Shown: one piece after another, positions 39,601-45,892 of the stretch
Position numbering within the stretch: position 1 is the stretch's first letter
Layout: the number at the start of each line of letters is the position of its first letter
Assembly (NCBI RefSeq): GCF_039555335.1
Contig: NW_027305508.1
Span: forward strand, 620,001 to 684,000
DNA: 64,000 bases
From: Amphiura filiformis
Lineage: Eukaryota; Echinodermata; Ophiuroidea; Amphilepidida; Amphiuridae
Direction of reading: 5' to 3'
Made by a program: the position numbers and the translations under genes
Notes under the pieces: generated by a model
Told to the model about the DNA's origin: nothing
What the model saw: only the letters and a program-made list of their open reading frames with translations
Databases searched by the model: none

Positions 39601-42600
39601 TTTTAACAAGCAACAAGAATGAACCCAGCTGTTGAAGATCAACACTCTCGCAGTTGCACACAAAACCCAAAAAGACAAAAGTGACTTCCTCTCCCAGTAC
39701 AATCTTCTAGTAAATGTCTATAATGCATTCACTAACGTGCTGAACACTCCACAGATTTTCGGTGCGAGCAATTTCCTTCCTAAGTTACAATCTCATAATA
39801 AATGTCTATATGTGCATCTATATAACAAATCTACAGTTTATCACTTTAGTTCAGTAATGACATTCAACACATATTTATAAATAGGCAAGTCAGTCTTTCT
39901 TCCATTGTTGCGCCTTGCAATAGATCTCAAATATCTACTACATTCCTCACATTGAAGACATGTCCATGTTCGCTTTTAACTAACTTTAGAATTACACAGA
40001 GCCACAGTCACACTTGACCCCAACTTCCGGATCCAAATTATTTATTAATTAGTCTTCAGTTTCTCTCGCTGTCAGCCACACACATTTTTATCTACCGCGA
40101 AATACCATTCATTTCCCCCATTAAGTTCCTCTGCACTCAGCTCACACGCGACAGTTTGCCACCAACAGCAACACTCTCTGGAAACCAGCTCCTAATTTTA
40201 CTCCATCCAGCAACTCCCTCATCACTTTTTGTCGTAATTCCTTGAGATCCACACGGCTCAACCAGAATCTGGTAAACATCCATTAGCTCCATCACAACGT
40301 AACAGCACCACCCTCTGCATAGTTCAACTTCTAGTTAATAACACCTTTACTACTGCATACTCTCCACTCGGTGCCAGCACTGAACGATAATTGGTTCCAA
40401 AAATTACTGTTTCTCCACATCACAAAATATCCAGGTACCACAATCCTGCTATCAATTCCGACACACAAAACTCTCCAAATCCCCGACCTAACATGTCATA
40501 ATCTTCACTTTTAGTTCTCTTCTGTACCTGATGTCCATGTCATGTTTCTAACAACAAGAGCAGAGTCTTTTACTCATTGGAAGAAGTTCTCGGTGAAATT
40601 TATCGCCTACACGTGTTTGCCACCACATTTAGGTTATGTGCTGAGTTCATCAGTCTCATGTTTATAATCCTGTTCTCATCCATGATGATCCATGCACCAA
40701 CAAAACAAAATCCCACCGCTGCCACCATGTTTGGCAAAACGGGGTTGCTGATCCCGAGCGGGCCGAGCGGCGATGGCGGGTTAAGTTTGGGTCGATAGAA
40801 GACCAGGGTGGTGATGGCTAAAAGTAACTGAGACTTCACACAATATGTACATAATCATTCAACGTTCTTGTTCTTTTCTTGGTTCATTAACATCACAATA
40901 TGAACATGATGAAAGTACTCTCAATATCTCCAATGTTTAAGCTTACTGTACAAAATCACACAAAAATCACTCAGTCAATCGTCCCAAATCATGCTCTGCA
41001 ATCACAATATTCCTCTGCAATGTCAATGTCACCTCATTATTATGATTTGATATGATTTTCCCGTGTATAAAACGGTTTTCCAATCAAGTTTCACATTGTA
41101 AACACACTCGTGCAAGCAGCCATCTCCAATTCACGTGCAATCAAGGTCAAAGGTTACTACTAAAAATAACAGCTTACAGGCGCACACCACTAAATTGAAT
41201 GAGCAGAATACCATTTTACTACATTACGATGAATAAAAGCAATTTTAAAGACAAAATCCAAATGATAACCCCTTTTTCGTATTATTTGTGGTAGCGCGTG
41301 TTTTAGTTTTTGTAGCATCAACAACACGTTAATTTTAAAAAAGAAATGCGGAAGTGAAAGAACGAACGAAAATTGCTCAAGATTGACAGACTTTGCTCAT
41401 GTTTTTGCACCTGTTTTTGACCACGTTTCGGACCAAAACTGACACAGAAATGAGAAAAATTATCATAGCGAACGGAGATGGAATATCACGCTAAAATGCA
41501 CTTTTATTTTTTTAACAATCAACATTTGATGAGGTGTAGACCCGGCAATGCCCGGGGTACGTGTGTATCGTCATAATCGTGAATTTAAATACTGGAAAAC
41601 GCATTTTCGCGCTTTTTGACTTGAATTTTCGCGCTTGATAAAAAACCGGCCGCGCATTTTGCCGTTTTAAATCGCGCGAAACTCCGGTGCCTACTTTATA
41701 ATGATATGGAGCTAACATTGTCCTAATATTATCACATATCAACAGATATTGATTAACTTTTAATGATCCATTTGGTTTGTTTCTTCAGCCTGTTATTCGT
41801 ATCTATGACATCCCAGACAACACATTCAGCAGTGATGAAGATGAAGAGGAGGATGATGATGATGAAGAAGATGAGGATGATGACGATGCTGATGGTAAGT
41901 TATATGATAAACTGACTAATGAAGGTGCCATTATCTGACCCAGTTCACACCTTGTCAAAATAGTTCTCCCTGTGGACTTGTCCCCCCCCCCCCCATTCAT
42001 AGAAGTATTAGTATGAAATTGGATGAAACTTTCATTCATTAAAATCATTTGAGTGTTGAGTCGCAATGTTAGTGCCATGCATGCTACGGGTCATATTTTT
42101 ACCATCCTTAATAAGCGCCTGCTGCAAATTTATTTGGGGCACTAATTGGGCATAAATGAGTAAAACATGGTATTATATACTCGCTCCTGACAAAGTTACA
42201 GGTATTCAGTTTTGTTCTTGTTAGTAGAATGGTAAAGTTTGGTCTACTACTAGGCTACAAGGATTCTAATATTTTGCAGTAAACTTTTGACAAGCGCGCA
42301 CTAATGTGATGTTATGCAAAGTCGGAGCTAACAACGCGTACGGCACCAAGTTCTTTCATAAATTTCCACTCGGCAACAGCAGATCGCCTCAGCAAATTTC
42401 CACGTGGCAACAACAGCAGCCAATCAGAGACCAGTGTGTTTCAACATCAAAGGTTTAATGCAAAATAATATAAGAATCATATTCTTCTTGTACATGTTAA
42501 AGTTCAGTTTGCCAGTGATGTGATAAGTTATCCCTGTCTGAAATTGCAAGAAATTGTGGACAGCTGTAAAATCTGAGGCAAACTCGAAACATTCAGTTTA

Positions 42601-43036
42601 AGACTATAAGGACATATTTGATGGATTCAGTGCCAATGGGAATGTGTAAATTTGTCAATATCAGAATATCATGACCCTGGTCTTAGTAGGGAGAGTCAAG
42701 GAAGTGGACCATCATTATAATCTAAAGCCCAAATTTAAAACAAAATTGTGCAGTTTTTACTAAAGTTTCCAGATAAGTTTGCAATAATAAAACTTTTCAA
42801 CTGGAATCACTTTTATCAGTCCTAACATTTTAAGCTATATTCATTATGCCAAAATAACCTTGAAAAGGGGCAATTGATACCAATGGCAAAAAATGTGGCC
42901 CCAGGTTTGCGGCACATCCTTATATGGTCATTTGTACCGAGTAACCTCCCTTGTGTCAGACTATTGAAATATATTGTTCTTGAGTCATGATGCAAAATTC
43001 TTTTTTTGTTTTCCTTTTTCAGATGAAGATGCATAA
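9619..43036 (+). CDS. EIF3D: Eukaryotic translation initiation factor 3 subunit D, complete 15-exon gene
   Basis: Coding exons: 9619-9744, 12692-12737, 13568-13704, 14593-14742, 15392-15513, 16138-16270, 17445-17540, 20411-20459, 24017-24147, 24779-24861, 29723-29852, 35391-35533, 36490-36682, 41789-41894, 43023-43036. All introns are GT-AG and the exons sum to 1659 bases (552 aa; human about 548). Matches to eIF3d run end to end: [13 protein letters not shown] and [12 protein letters not shown] at the N-terminus, [131 protein letters not shown] and a final Asp/Glu-rich tail. eIF3d is a cytoplasmic peripheral subunit of the eIF3 complex on the 40S ribosome. In animals it also binds the mRNA 5' cap in a specialised initiation route. 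Its introns carry a box C/D snoRNA set, as is common for translation-factor hosts. The last exon adds only DEDA and the stop. Confidence 0.97.
10033..11068. mobile_element. Terminal-inverted-repeat element in eIF3d intron 1
   Basis: TTAGGCTAATGAAAGTTGAT followed by CCCAGTTTCCTGTTAC at 10038-10074 returns inverted at about 11027-11063. Just inside, both ends have ATTCATTATTTTC-type repeats. The ~1-kb interior is AT-rich and non-coding. It is a non-autonomous element of unassigned family. Confidence 0.6.
11069..12691. other. Rest of eIF3d intron 1; nothing recognised
   Basis: Unique-looking AT-rich sequence with runs of T and A. An 85-codon frame at 11386-11643 has no family resemblance and no splice context. 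A GTGTCCA/GGACACCC-type internal repetition near 12430-12580 is too weak to call. Confidence 0.4.
13293..13485. repeat. Near-perfect hairpin in eIF3d intron 2
   Basis: Arms of about 77 bases (13293-13369 and 13407-13485) are inverted copies of each other, including GTTCCGCCATTATG and CCTCGAACTGGCAGCATAC, around a ~37-base loop. It is probably a small fold-back MITE. High arm identity suggests a recent insertion or gene conversion between arms. Confidence 0.7.
13816..14003. mobile_element. MITE family A, copy 2 (intron 3)
   Basis: It starts GGTATTCCATTTGAAATCTG and ends GTATGGATTTCAACCGGATT AGCCC. The middle has the family words CACACAGGGAGTGTGA and GGTGACTCCATTTGAAATC. Same nested palindrome as the copy at 4650-4926. 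Confidence 0.7.
15283..15357 (-). repeat. tRNA-like SINE head in intron 4
   Basis: On the minus strand a B-box-like GAGTTCGAGCCC (about 15293-15304) lies downstream of an A-box-like CTGCAATTGATAAGGC (about 15331-15346) with ATCAGACTCCAGTGCGAG between. Spacing fits a tRNA-derived Pol III promoter, but no clean cloverleaf with a full acceptor stem forms, so a tRNA-derived SINE is more likely than a tRNA gene. Confidence 0.55.
15845..15920 (+). ncRNA. Box C/D snoRNA, SNORD1/snR38-like, intron 5 copy
   Basis: Terminal stem TTTGCC/GGCAAA; C box GTGATGT; guide AGTTATCCCTGT immediately before an internal CTGA (D' box); D box CTGA before GGCAAAC. The guide is complementary over 12 bases to 28S rRNA ACAGGGATAACT. 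The base opposite the fifth guide nucleotide is the middle G of GGG, the position methylated by yeast snR38 and human SNORD1. It belongs to the 'A' subgroup with a GAAATTGTGGAC-type middle. Confidence 0.85.
16393..16816. mobile_element. MITE in eIF3d intron 6
   Basis: GGCTATAATTAAAGACAGAG and the following ATAAAAAGAATTTATCG-like stretch at the left return inverted at 16759-16816 (AAATTCTTTTTATCTCTGTC, TTTAATTATACCC). Arms are about 58 bases with a non-coding ~300-base core. Confidence 0.65.
16877..16957 (+). ncRNA. Box C/D snoRNA, SNORD1/snR38-like, intron 6 copy
   Basis: Terminal stem GTTTGTC/GACAAAC (7 bp), C box ATGATGT, 28S guide AGTTATCCCTGT next to CTGA, D box CTGA. Subgroup A middle. 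The stem pair T-A here replaces the C-G pair of the intron 14 copy, a compensatory change. Confidence 0.85.
17684..17931. repeat. Inverted repeat in intron 7
   Basis: TGATCAGCTCGTAATCGGCG near 17684-17703 returns inverted as CGCCGATTAAGAGCTGATCA near 17911-17930. Probably a small MITE remnant just upstream of the large fold-back element. Confidence 0.5.
18042..20210. mobile_element. Large fold-back element, copy 1 (intron 7), 2.17 kb
   Basis: The ends read GGCTCAGTCCATGTGAAAAC and, inverted, GTTTTCACATGGACTGACCC, flanked by a 4-bp duplication AGAT (18038-18041 and 20211-20214). Almost the whole element is one palindrome centred near 19270. The left arm is about 1.2 kb and the right arm about 0.94 kb; the left carries an extra segment near 18930-19120. 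There is no transposase frame, and open frames inside are antisense shadows. A second copy is at 48350-50529. Superfamily unknown; the 4-bp duplication and long arms are the key traits. Confidence 0.85.
20623..20872. mobile_element. TA-flanked MITE (TGTGACCCATCACA ends), intron 8
   Basis: TGTGACCCATCACATAAAAA and the inverse GATGTGATGGGTCACA bound a 250-bp non-coding element. TA lies at both sides (20621-20622 and 20873-20874). It abuts the next element so closely that both share the TA at 20873. Confidence 0.75.
20875..23149. mobile_element. 2.3-kb TA-flanked non-autonomous element with internal motif array, intron 8
   Basis: The left end TGGTCATTTTCACAGTAAAG (GGTGTAAC follows) and right end GTTACACCC.TTTACCGTGAAAATGACCA are inverted copies flanked by TA (20873-20874; 23150-23151). 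Inside is a further inverted pair at 22011-22069 and 22401-22459 (GTCAAAAGGAGACACTTTTG, GGCAGG). A motif TGTTTCGGAGGCTTCA recurs in both orientations. A 139-codon frame (21900-22319) spans palindrome and motif copies and shows no protein resemblance. Confidence 0.7.
21404..22785. repeat. Dispersed TGTTTCGGAGGCTTCA motif array
   Basis: The 16-base motif occurs near 21403, 21583, 21936, 21953 and 22554 on the plus strand, and inverted near 21776 and 22764. Most copies are followed or preceded within a few bases by GTTAAC with GGAAA. Spacing is irregular, so this is not a simple tandem array. It is confined to the element at 20875-23149. Confidence 0.75.
23224..23300 (+). ncRNA. Box C/D snoRNA, SNORD1/snR38-like, intron 8 copy
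   Basis: Terminal stem GTTTGTC/GGCAAAC (one G-T wobble), C box ATGATGT, guide AGTTATCCCTGT before CTGA, D box CTGA. Subgroup A, almost identical to the intron 5 copy. Confidence 0.85.
23391..23553. mobile_element. MITE family A, copy 3 (intron 8)
   Basis: It begins GGGCTATATTTGAAATCCGT and contains CCTATGGAATACATGACC, CACACAGGGGGTGTAGATTT and TCTTCCATAGGGGGTGTATG before a shortened right end GGAGCCC. The outer flanks GTTGCAAT/ATTGCAAC extend the symmetry. Confidence 0.7.
24505..24585 (+). ncRNA. Box C/D snoRNA, SNORD1/snR38-like, intron 9 copy
   Basis: Terminal stem GTTTGTC/GACAAAC, C box GTGATGT, guide AGTTATCCCTGT before CTGA, a better C' box TATGAGGA, D box CTGA. Defines subgroup B. The upstream flank (24422-24504) resembles the flank of the intron 12 copy, showing that DNA around the snoRNA was duplicated with it. 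Confidence 0.88.
24951..28220. mobile_element. Long non-coding element with GTGACT-rich ends, intron 10
   Basis: TACACTGCAAGATTCTCA at the left and GGAATTTTGCAGTG at the right are inverted ends. About 250-300 bases inside each end are GC-richer than the surroundings and packed with short GTGACT/AGTCAC words (for example 25070-25130 and 27930-28200). The 2.5-kb core is very A-rich with many AGGCCTAT words and shows no coding frame. Clustered subterminal transposase-binding-like repeats suggest a hAT- or EnSpm-like non-autonomous element; the class is a guess. Another MITE has inserted at its right tip. Confidence 0.5.
28223..28744. mobile_element. TA-flanked fold-back MITE (CAGGGTGTCCC ends), intron 10
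   Basis: CAGGGTGTCCCAAAAAAAGA followed by GGCCCCACATTG at the left is the inverse of the right end. TA is at both sides (28221-28222; 28745-28746). The arms stay complementary for about 230 bases (for example CACTCTGTCCACGG against CCGTGGACAGAGTG). Mariner-type termini and target; no transposase. Confidence 0.8.
28768..28848 (+). ncRNA. Box C/D snoRNA, SNORD1/snR38-like, intron 10 copy
   Basis: Terminal stem GTTTGCC/GGCAAAC, a compensatory C-G variant of the stem in the intron 9 copy. C box ATGATGC, guide AGTTATCCCTGT before CTGA, C' box TATGAGGA, D box CTGA. Subgroup B. Confidence 0.85.
29041..29205. mobile_element. MITE family A, copy 4 (intron 10)
   Basis: Starts GAGCTATTCCAGTTGATATC, has CCCTATGGAAGACATGA and CACACATGGGGTGTAAATTT, and ends GGGGGTGTATTTCAACTAGA ATAG. 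Same nested palindrome as the other copies. Confidence 0.7.
29853..30992. other. First part of eIF3d intron 11; nothing recognised
   Basis: AT-rich intron sequence. ACCTGCACGCTAAACAAT occurs twice in direct order at 30737-30783, a very short local duplication. No RNA gene or transposon end is visible. Confidence 0.4.
30993..31107. mobile_element. Small MITE with telomere-like core
   Basis: AATAGGGTGCAACT at the left and AGTTGCACCCTATT at the right, with GACT-rich inner arms, bound about 115 bases. The core contains TTAGGGTTAGGG followed by TTTAGGGTTGGGG, similar to animal telomere repeats. Confidence 0.55.
31356..31388. repeat. 33-base palindrome
   Basis: ATAGGCCTTCAA, CACATGTG, TTGAAGGCCTAT is a nearly perfect palindrome with no loop. 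It uses the AGGCCTAT word that recurs throughout the window. Confidence 0.6.
31755..31912. repeat. Hairpin element, about 158 bases
   Basis: GGATAATGTACTCGTGCAAA, ATTCGTCAAGATAATTGCAC and ATGGAGTTATTGCATTTAGC return inverted across a short centre at about 31830. Near-perfect arms suggest a young fold-back MITE. Confidence 0.7.
32118..32352. repeat. Fold-back element in intron 11
   Basis: AATGTATCACCAAATTTTGA and ACATGTAATTAAGTTGATCT, with CTGTAATGAC, return inverted at about 32282-32352. Arms of about 85 bases surround a ~70-base centre, which itself contains GAATTTTGCA/TGCAAAATTC. Confidence 0.7.
32672..33593 (-). mobile_element. Tc1/mariner deletion derivative
   Basis: The ends TAAACTCCTCAAAAAAAGTT and AACTTTTTTTGAGGAGTTTA are inverted and flanked by TA (32670-32671; 33594-33595). 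Terminal inverted repeats extend about 200 bases with inner blocks (GTCTTTCAAAG, GTTACTCA). On the minus strand 33169 to about 32945 encodes the N-terminal helix-turn-helix of a Tc1-type transposase ([54 protein letters not shown]). The catalytic DDE part is absent: at 922 bp it is an internally deleted, non-autonomous copy. Confidence 0.85.
34143..34222 (+). ncRNA. Box C/D snoRNA paralogue with altered guide, intron 11 copy 1
   Basis: 5' GTTTGTC with C box ATGATGT, C' box TGTGAGGA and D box CTGA before GACAGAAC, so the terminal stem is imperfect. The guide region reads AGTTATCCAGGTCCTAAG instead of AGTTATCCCTGTCTGA, so the 28S match stops after about 7 bases and the internal D' box is degenerate. 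Paralogous to the SNORD1-like copies by layout; target unassigned. Confidence 0.65.
35042..35121 (+). ncRNA. Box C/D snoRNA paralogue with altered guide, intron 11 copy 2
   Basis: Terminal stem GTTTGTC/GACAAAC (perfect 7 bp), C box GTGATGT, C' box TGTGAGGA, D box CTGA. It shares AGTTATCCAGGTCCT with the copy at 34143, and a related stretch before the D box (GATTGCATTGATGTAA; GATAGCATTGATATAG in the other). The shared altered guide and intact stem suggest selection for a new target that I cannot name. Confidence 0.72.
35782..35863 (+). ncRNA. Box C/D snoRNA, SNORD1/snR38-like, intron 12 copy
   Basis: Terminal stem GTTTGTC/GACAAAC, C box ATGATGT, guide AGTTATCCCTGT before CTGA, C' box TATGAGGA, D box CTGA. 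Nearly identical to the intron 9 copy, including AACTATCAATATGAGGAGAA in the middle. Confidence 0.88.
36035..36099. repeat. 34-base direct duplication
   Basis: ATCATTCCTTGGTATTGATA with ATTATGACCAG occurs twice in tandem inside eIF3d intron 12. Recent slippage-type duplication; no function suggested. Confidence 0.75.
36791..37063. repeat. Inverted pair of tRNA-like SINE heads, intron 13
   Basis: On the plus strand TAGTCCAGTGG (A-box-like, 36943-36953) and GGTTCAAATCC (B box, 36986-36996) have tRNA-like spacing. About 100 bases earlier the inverse orientation contains a second B-box-like GAGTTCAAACCCC (about 36853-36865). The outer flanks are also inverted copies (GAAGCTC..TGATACAT against ATGTATCA..GAGCTTC), so the unit is a palindromic tRNA-like dimer. 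A full cloverleaf with paired acceptor arms does not form. Confidence 0.55.
37443..37521 (+). ncRNA. Box C/D snoRNA, SNORD1/snR38-like, intron 13 copy
   Basis: Terminal stem GATTGTC/GACAATC: the second pair has switched from T-A to A-T on both sides relative to other copies, a clear compensatory change. C box ATGATGT, guide AGTTATCCCTGT before CTGA, C' box TATGAGGA, D box CTGA. Subgroup B. Confidence 0.88.
37522..38231. other. Part of eIF3d intron 13; nothing recognised
   Basis: AT-rich intron DNA. AATGAGCCA near 38060 and TGGCTCATTATGTAAGAAAA near 37942 hint at a small inverted pair; otherwise unique-looking. The last eight bases (CTTTATAA, 38224-38231) are the target duplication of the next element. 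Confidence 0.4.
38232..41693. mobile_element. 8-bp-TSD (hAT-like) element carrying a nested LTR element, intron 13
   Basis: TAGGCACCGGAGTTTCGCGC and its inverse GCGCGAAACTCCGGTGCCTA are the ends. CTTTATAA is duplicated exactly at 38224-38231 and 41694-41701; 8-bp duplications are typical of hAT. Without the LTR element nested at 38714-41223 the carrier is about 950 bp, with clustered GCGC-rich words near both ends (CGCGCGATCGCGCAAAAAGC left; TTTTCGCGC right) and no transposase. Confidence 0.75.
38714..41223 (-). mobile_element. Small non-autonomous LTR retrotransposon, nested
   Basis: Two nearly identical direct repeats, 38714-39198 and 40730-41223, flank a 1.5-kb interior. A 4-bp duplication TTAC lies at 38710-38713 and 41224-41227. 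On the minus strand the 5' LTR is followed two bases later by TGGTGGCAGCGGTGGGAT (40710-40727), complementary to the 3' end of tRNA-Leu: a primer-binding site. A purine-rich tract (near 39199-39215) precedes the other LTR. The interior has no readable gag or pol, so it is a TRIM/LARD-like non-autonomous copy. The very high LTR identity indicates a recent insertion. Confidence 0.85.
42507..42583 (+). ncRNA. Box C/D snoRNA, SNORD1/snR38-like, intron 14 copy
   Basis: Terminal stem GTTTGCC/GGCAAAC, C box GTGATGT, guide AGTTATCCCTGT before CTGA, D box CTGA. Subgroup A (GAAATTGTGGACAGCTGTAA middle). Confidence 0.85.
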
Positions 43037-43205
43037 AATATACCAATGGTTCAACCACCAATAGCTCATCACAGCATGATAAAGAAGACAACCAATAACT
43101 CTTATGAAATTTATTGTCAGTACTTCAAACATCGTCGTCATGTAAACAGAAGTGACAAGATCAAGCACTATGAGCCATTTGTCAAACAATATCAATATTC
43201 ATTTA

Positions 43206-43931
43206 AGGTGGCATAACACCCCTTGATAAATTTGTGACTATTTTTGCATTTTTCTCACAAAATAATAACACACTGGTACCAAAAGTTATGTATATTATAG
43301 GGGCAAGGAATCCAGTTACTACACTGTAATTTCAGTGATTCAAGACAAGTGGTACATTATTTATGATAAGAAAAGTGGTACCGCTAGAATGTACCTCATT
43401 TCTTAACATAATTATATGTAGGGTCTTGACCAAAAGTTCGCCCTGACAAGTGAATTCTTGGCCTATTTAATTTGAGACAGATCGTTCCCTACTTTGCAGA
43501 ATTAACCTGGGATTCATTGAACATACACACCAAACACTGTTTTCACTTACAAACCAATACTTTAATATCTCTTTAATACTCGTTGATAATTTATAATACT
43601 GTTAGATAGCTATTTAGTCTGATTTTAGTGATTTTAGTGTGCTCAGTGGTAGAACAAATTGTAATTACCACGGGTTACTTTCCGCCATTTTGTCTGTCTG
43701 ATTGTTTACACGACTTCTGCATAAGTCCAGAGATGAGCTAAATTTAGATCGCTTACTGAATTAAGGGCGCACCTCACATACAAATGCTTAAAAGCCTAAA
43801 TTGGCACCAACATTATATAGTGAACCACTGGACTTGAATTGGATTCCGTGCCCCTATAATATACATAAATTTTGTTTTCAGTGTGTAGCAAAATTAGTCA
43901 TAAAATTTATCAGGGGCGTAGTACCACCTAA
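43206..43931. mobile_element. MITE just downstream of the eIF3d stop
   Basis: AAGGTGGCATAACACCCCTT GATAAATTT at the left is the inverse of AAATTTATCAGGGGCGTAGT ACCACCT at the right. Inner blocks (TATATTATAGGGGCAAGGAA; TTCCGTGCCCCTATAATATA) are inverted too. It is 726 bp and non-coding. Confidence 0.7.
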
Positions 43932-44417
43932 CATTGCCTTATTTATTGGCTTATTGACCACAATTTAATGCTAATTTTGGTGCAATTTTAGAAGCTGGTA
44001 CATCACTCCTATCATACACCTTCTGATTATTTTGAGAATCACAAAATGAAGTGCAGGTTGCGGGTGGTGTGCCCTATTCTGAAGTCTTGCCTGAATTTCT
44101 CATCACTGCCCTTAAATATGATTTTAATACAAAACACACAAGAACTTTTTTGCTCTGAATTATTGTTTTTGGGTACAAATGGCTCATTTAGCTTGATTTC
44201 ATCATAAGGTTCCTTTATTTTCTGTAAACTACATACAAATTATTTCTTGGAAGCAATGTTTCCTGCAATTCAATTTTGGTGCATTCAAGAGAGTTCAATT
44301 AGCATCCCCACTTTGTTAAAAAAACAAAGATATTCTCAATATTGTATTTCTGGTACCTTGTAATAGCAATCTACACCTGACAGAGCTGAATTGACTGTCT
44401 CTATTTGATAGATACTA

Positions 44418-44632
44418 TTGCAGCCAGAGCAGTTCTTCTGGGAATTGAATCAAACCTGCCTGGTTATCAAATTAGTCACTGACAAAGCGATCTCTGAATT
44501 TGATTGATGCTAATTGATACAATAACATTAAAACTTCAATTAGAACCTGTCAAATTCAGAGATAACCTTGTCACTGATTAATTTGATAACCAGGCAGGTT
44601 TGGTTTACACCAGAAGAACTGCTTTGGCAGGG
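44418..44632. repeat. Imperfect hairpin in the eIF3d 3' flank
   Basis: GAGCAGTTCTTCTGG, AAACCTGCCTGGTTATCAAA and TCTCTGAATTTGA return inverted by 44630. Arms are about 95 bases. Either a MITE or, if transcribed, a stable 3' UTR hairpin. Confidence 0.6.
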
Positions 44633-45886
44633 CTTCCTCTTTAAAATAACTAAATGAATTTTCAGGAGTTCGCTGAAATTCTAGTGGAATTATCTTTCAA
44701 TATGACTAACCCTAGCATTGTTATGAAGAGGGGAAATGATAGCTCTTCTAATGGCCCCAGCTTGTGAAAAAGTTTCGTTAATTTTAATGAAGTCGGTAAT
44801 GGGATTCAATTTTGGTTTAACAGGAGTCACCTTTTTGCAAAATCAGCAGCTACCAAGTGGCATGATGTATAATGCCGTCAAAGAAAACATTGCCTGTCCA
44901 CCATAACTGAATCAGTAATAGTGGTAGTCTCAGGCATGGTTATGGATGCCAGCATCCATTGCACGTACACTAATATTTCACTGTTGCTTATCACTTTATA
45001 CTGAAGAAAATCAGCAGTTGGATTGGACAGGTGGTCTTAAAATCAGCAAGCATCGCAATCAAGGTGCAGCAAAATGTGGACCTTCTGATACTTGAGTATA
45101 CCTATATCATAGTTCATTCTCAATTTTATAATAGAGGGTTAAACCCGATTTAATTTATTTGAGGGCCAAATACACCTTGTTTTGTTATGTTTACTGTACA
45201 TTTCAGAGCTTCGCACGGGCCAACTACAATTGGTCACTGGTCAGCAGGCCTGTATCTGATCTGCGGTACTAGTTCTAGGGGGGAGGGGTCCTGACTTTAA
45301 AAGCCAACATGCCATTGTCTCTTTCCCACCATTGGGTTGCACCAACTGCTAAAATAAATCCTGGAACTGAGATTTTGCTAATCATGGTGGCAAGGGTAAT
45401 ATTAATTTCATTTGGGTGTTCAGACCATTTCAGGAGACATTCTCTATTGATAACTTTTCTTGTTCCTATTTATTTTATGTAAAGAATCTTTAGTAACCTC
45501 TCTAATTCTATTTTACAAATTTTAACTTGAATGAACACAGCTGCCAACAGCATGATGATGAATGTAACTGCCATCACATTCATGATTGGTTAGTATTTTC
45601 ATTATTGTATCCAACGTTGTATTTTAAAATATATGATCACTGTCAGATCGCATACAGCTGTTGGCAGTTGTGTACATTCAAATTAAATTTTGATATGCGC
45701 TGTACGGTTAGCAGTGCGCTTAATCAGTCTTTTAGAGGTTGATTAATATTAATTTTGCTGCAATTTGAGTCCCATAAGAGATTAAAAGCATGTTGCTGTA
45801 AGCAAATTAAATATTCGGTTTAAGTTCTGATGTAATAAAATAATAATATTGAAGTAAAATAGAATTTATGTATCATGTATGTACAC

Positions 45887-45892
45887 AATAAA
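45887..45892 (+). terminator. Candidate distal polyadenylation signal of eIF3d
   Basis: AATAAA followed about 25-35 bases later by a T/GT-rich stretch (TTTGTATTCTTGTTC), the usual arrangement for cleavage and polyadenylation. Confidence 0.45.

Larger units (their letters stand above)
43037..45892 (+). other. eIF3d 3' UTR / 3' flank with polyadenylation signals
   Basis: After the stop at 43034-43036 no closer AATAAA is seen until 45354 (AAATAAAT). Further signals lie at 45834-45839 and 45887-45892. A long 3' UTR of up to about 2.9 kb is therefore possible, though it would include a MITE (43206-43931) and a hairpin (44418-44632). A non-canonical signal nearer the stop cannot be excluded. Confidence 0.45.

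Noticed and set aside
41803-42078. Minus-strand frame with a long serine run
   Set aside because: Antisense of the GAT/GAA-rich acidic tail exon of eIF3d; serine run is the reverse complement of Asp codons.
15845-42583. The repeated GTTTGTC...GACAAAC units as a MITE family
   Set aside because: Only the terminal 7 bases pair, there are no target duplications, all copies are in sense orientation within one host gene, and C, D', C' and D boxes sit where a C/D snoRNA needs them.
45528-45678. CAGCTGCCAACAGC / GCTGTTGGCAG inverted pair downstream of eIF3d
   Set aside because: Arms are short (about 15 bases) and 110 bases apart, too weak to call an element.
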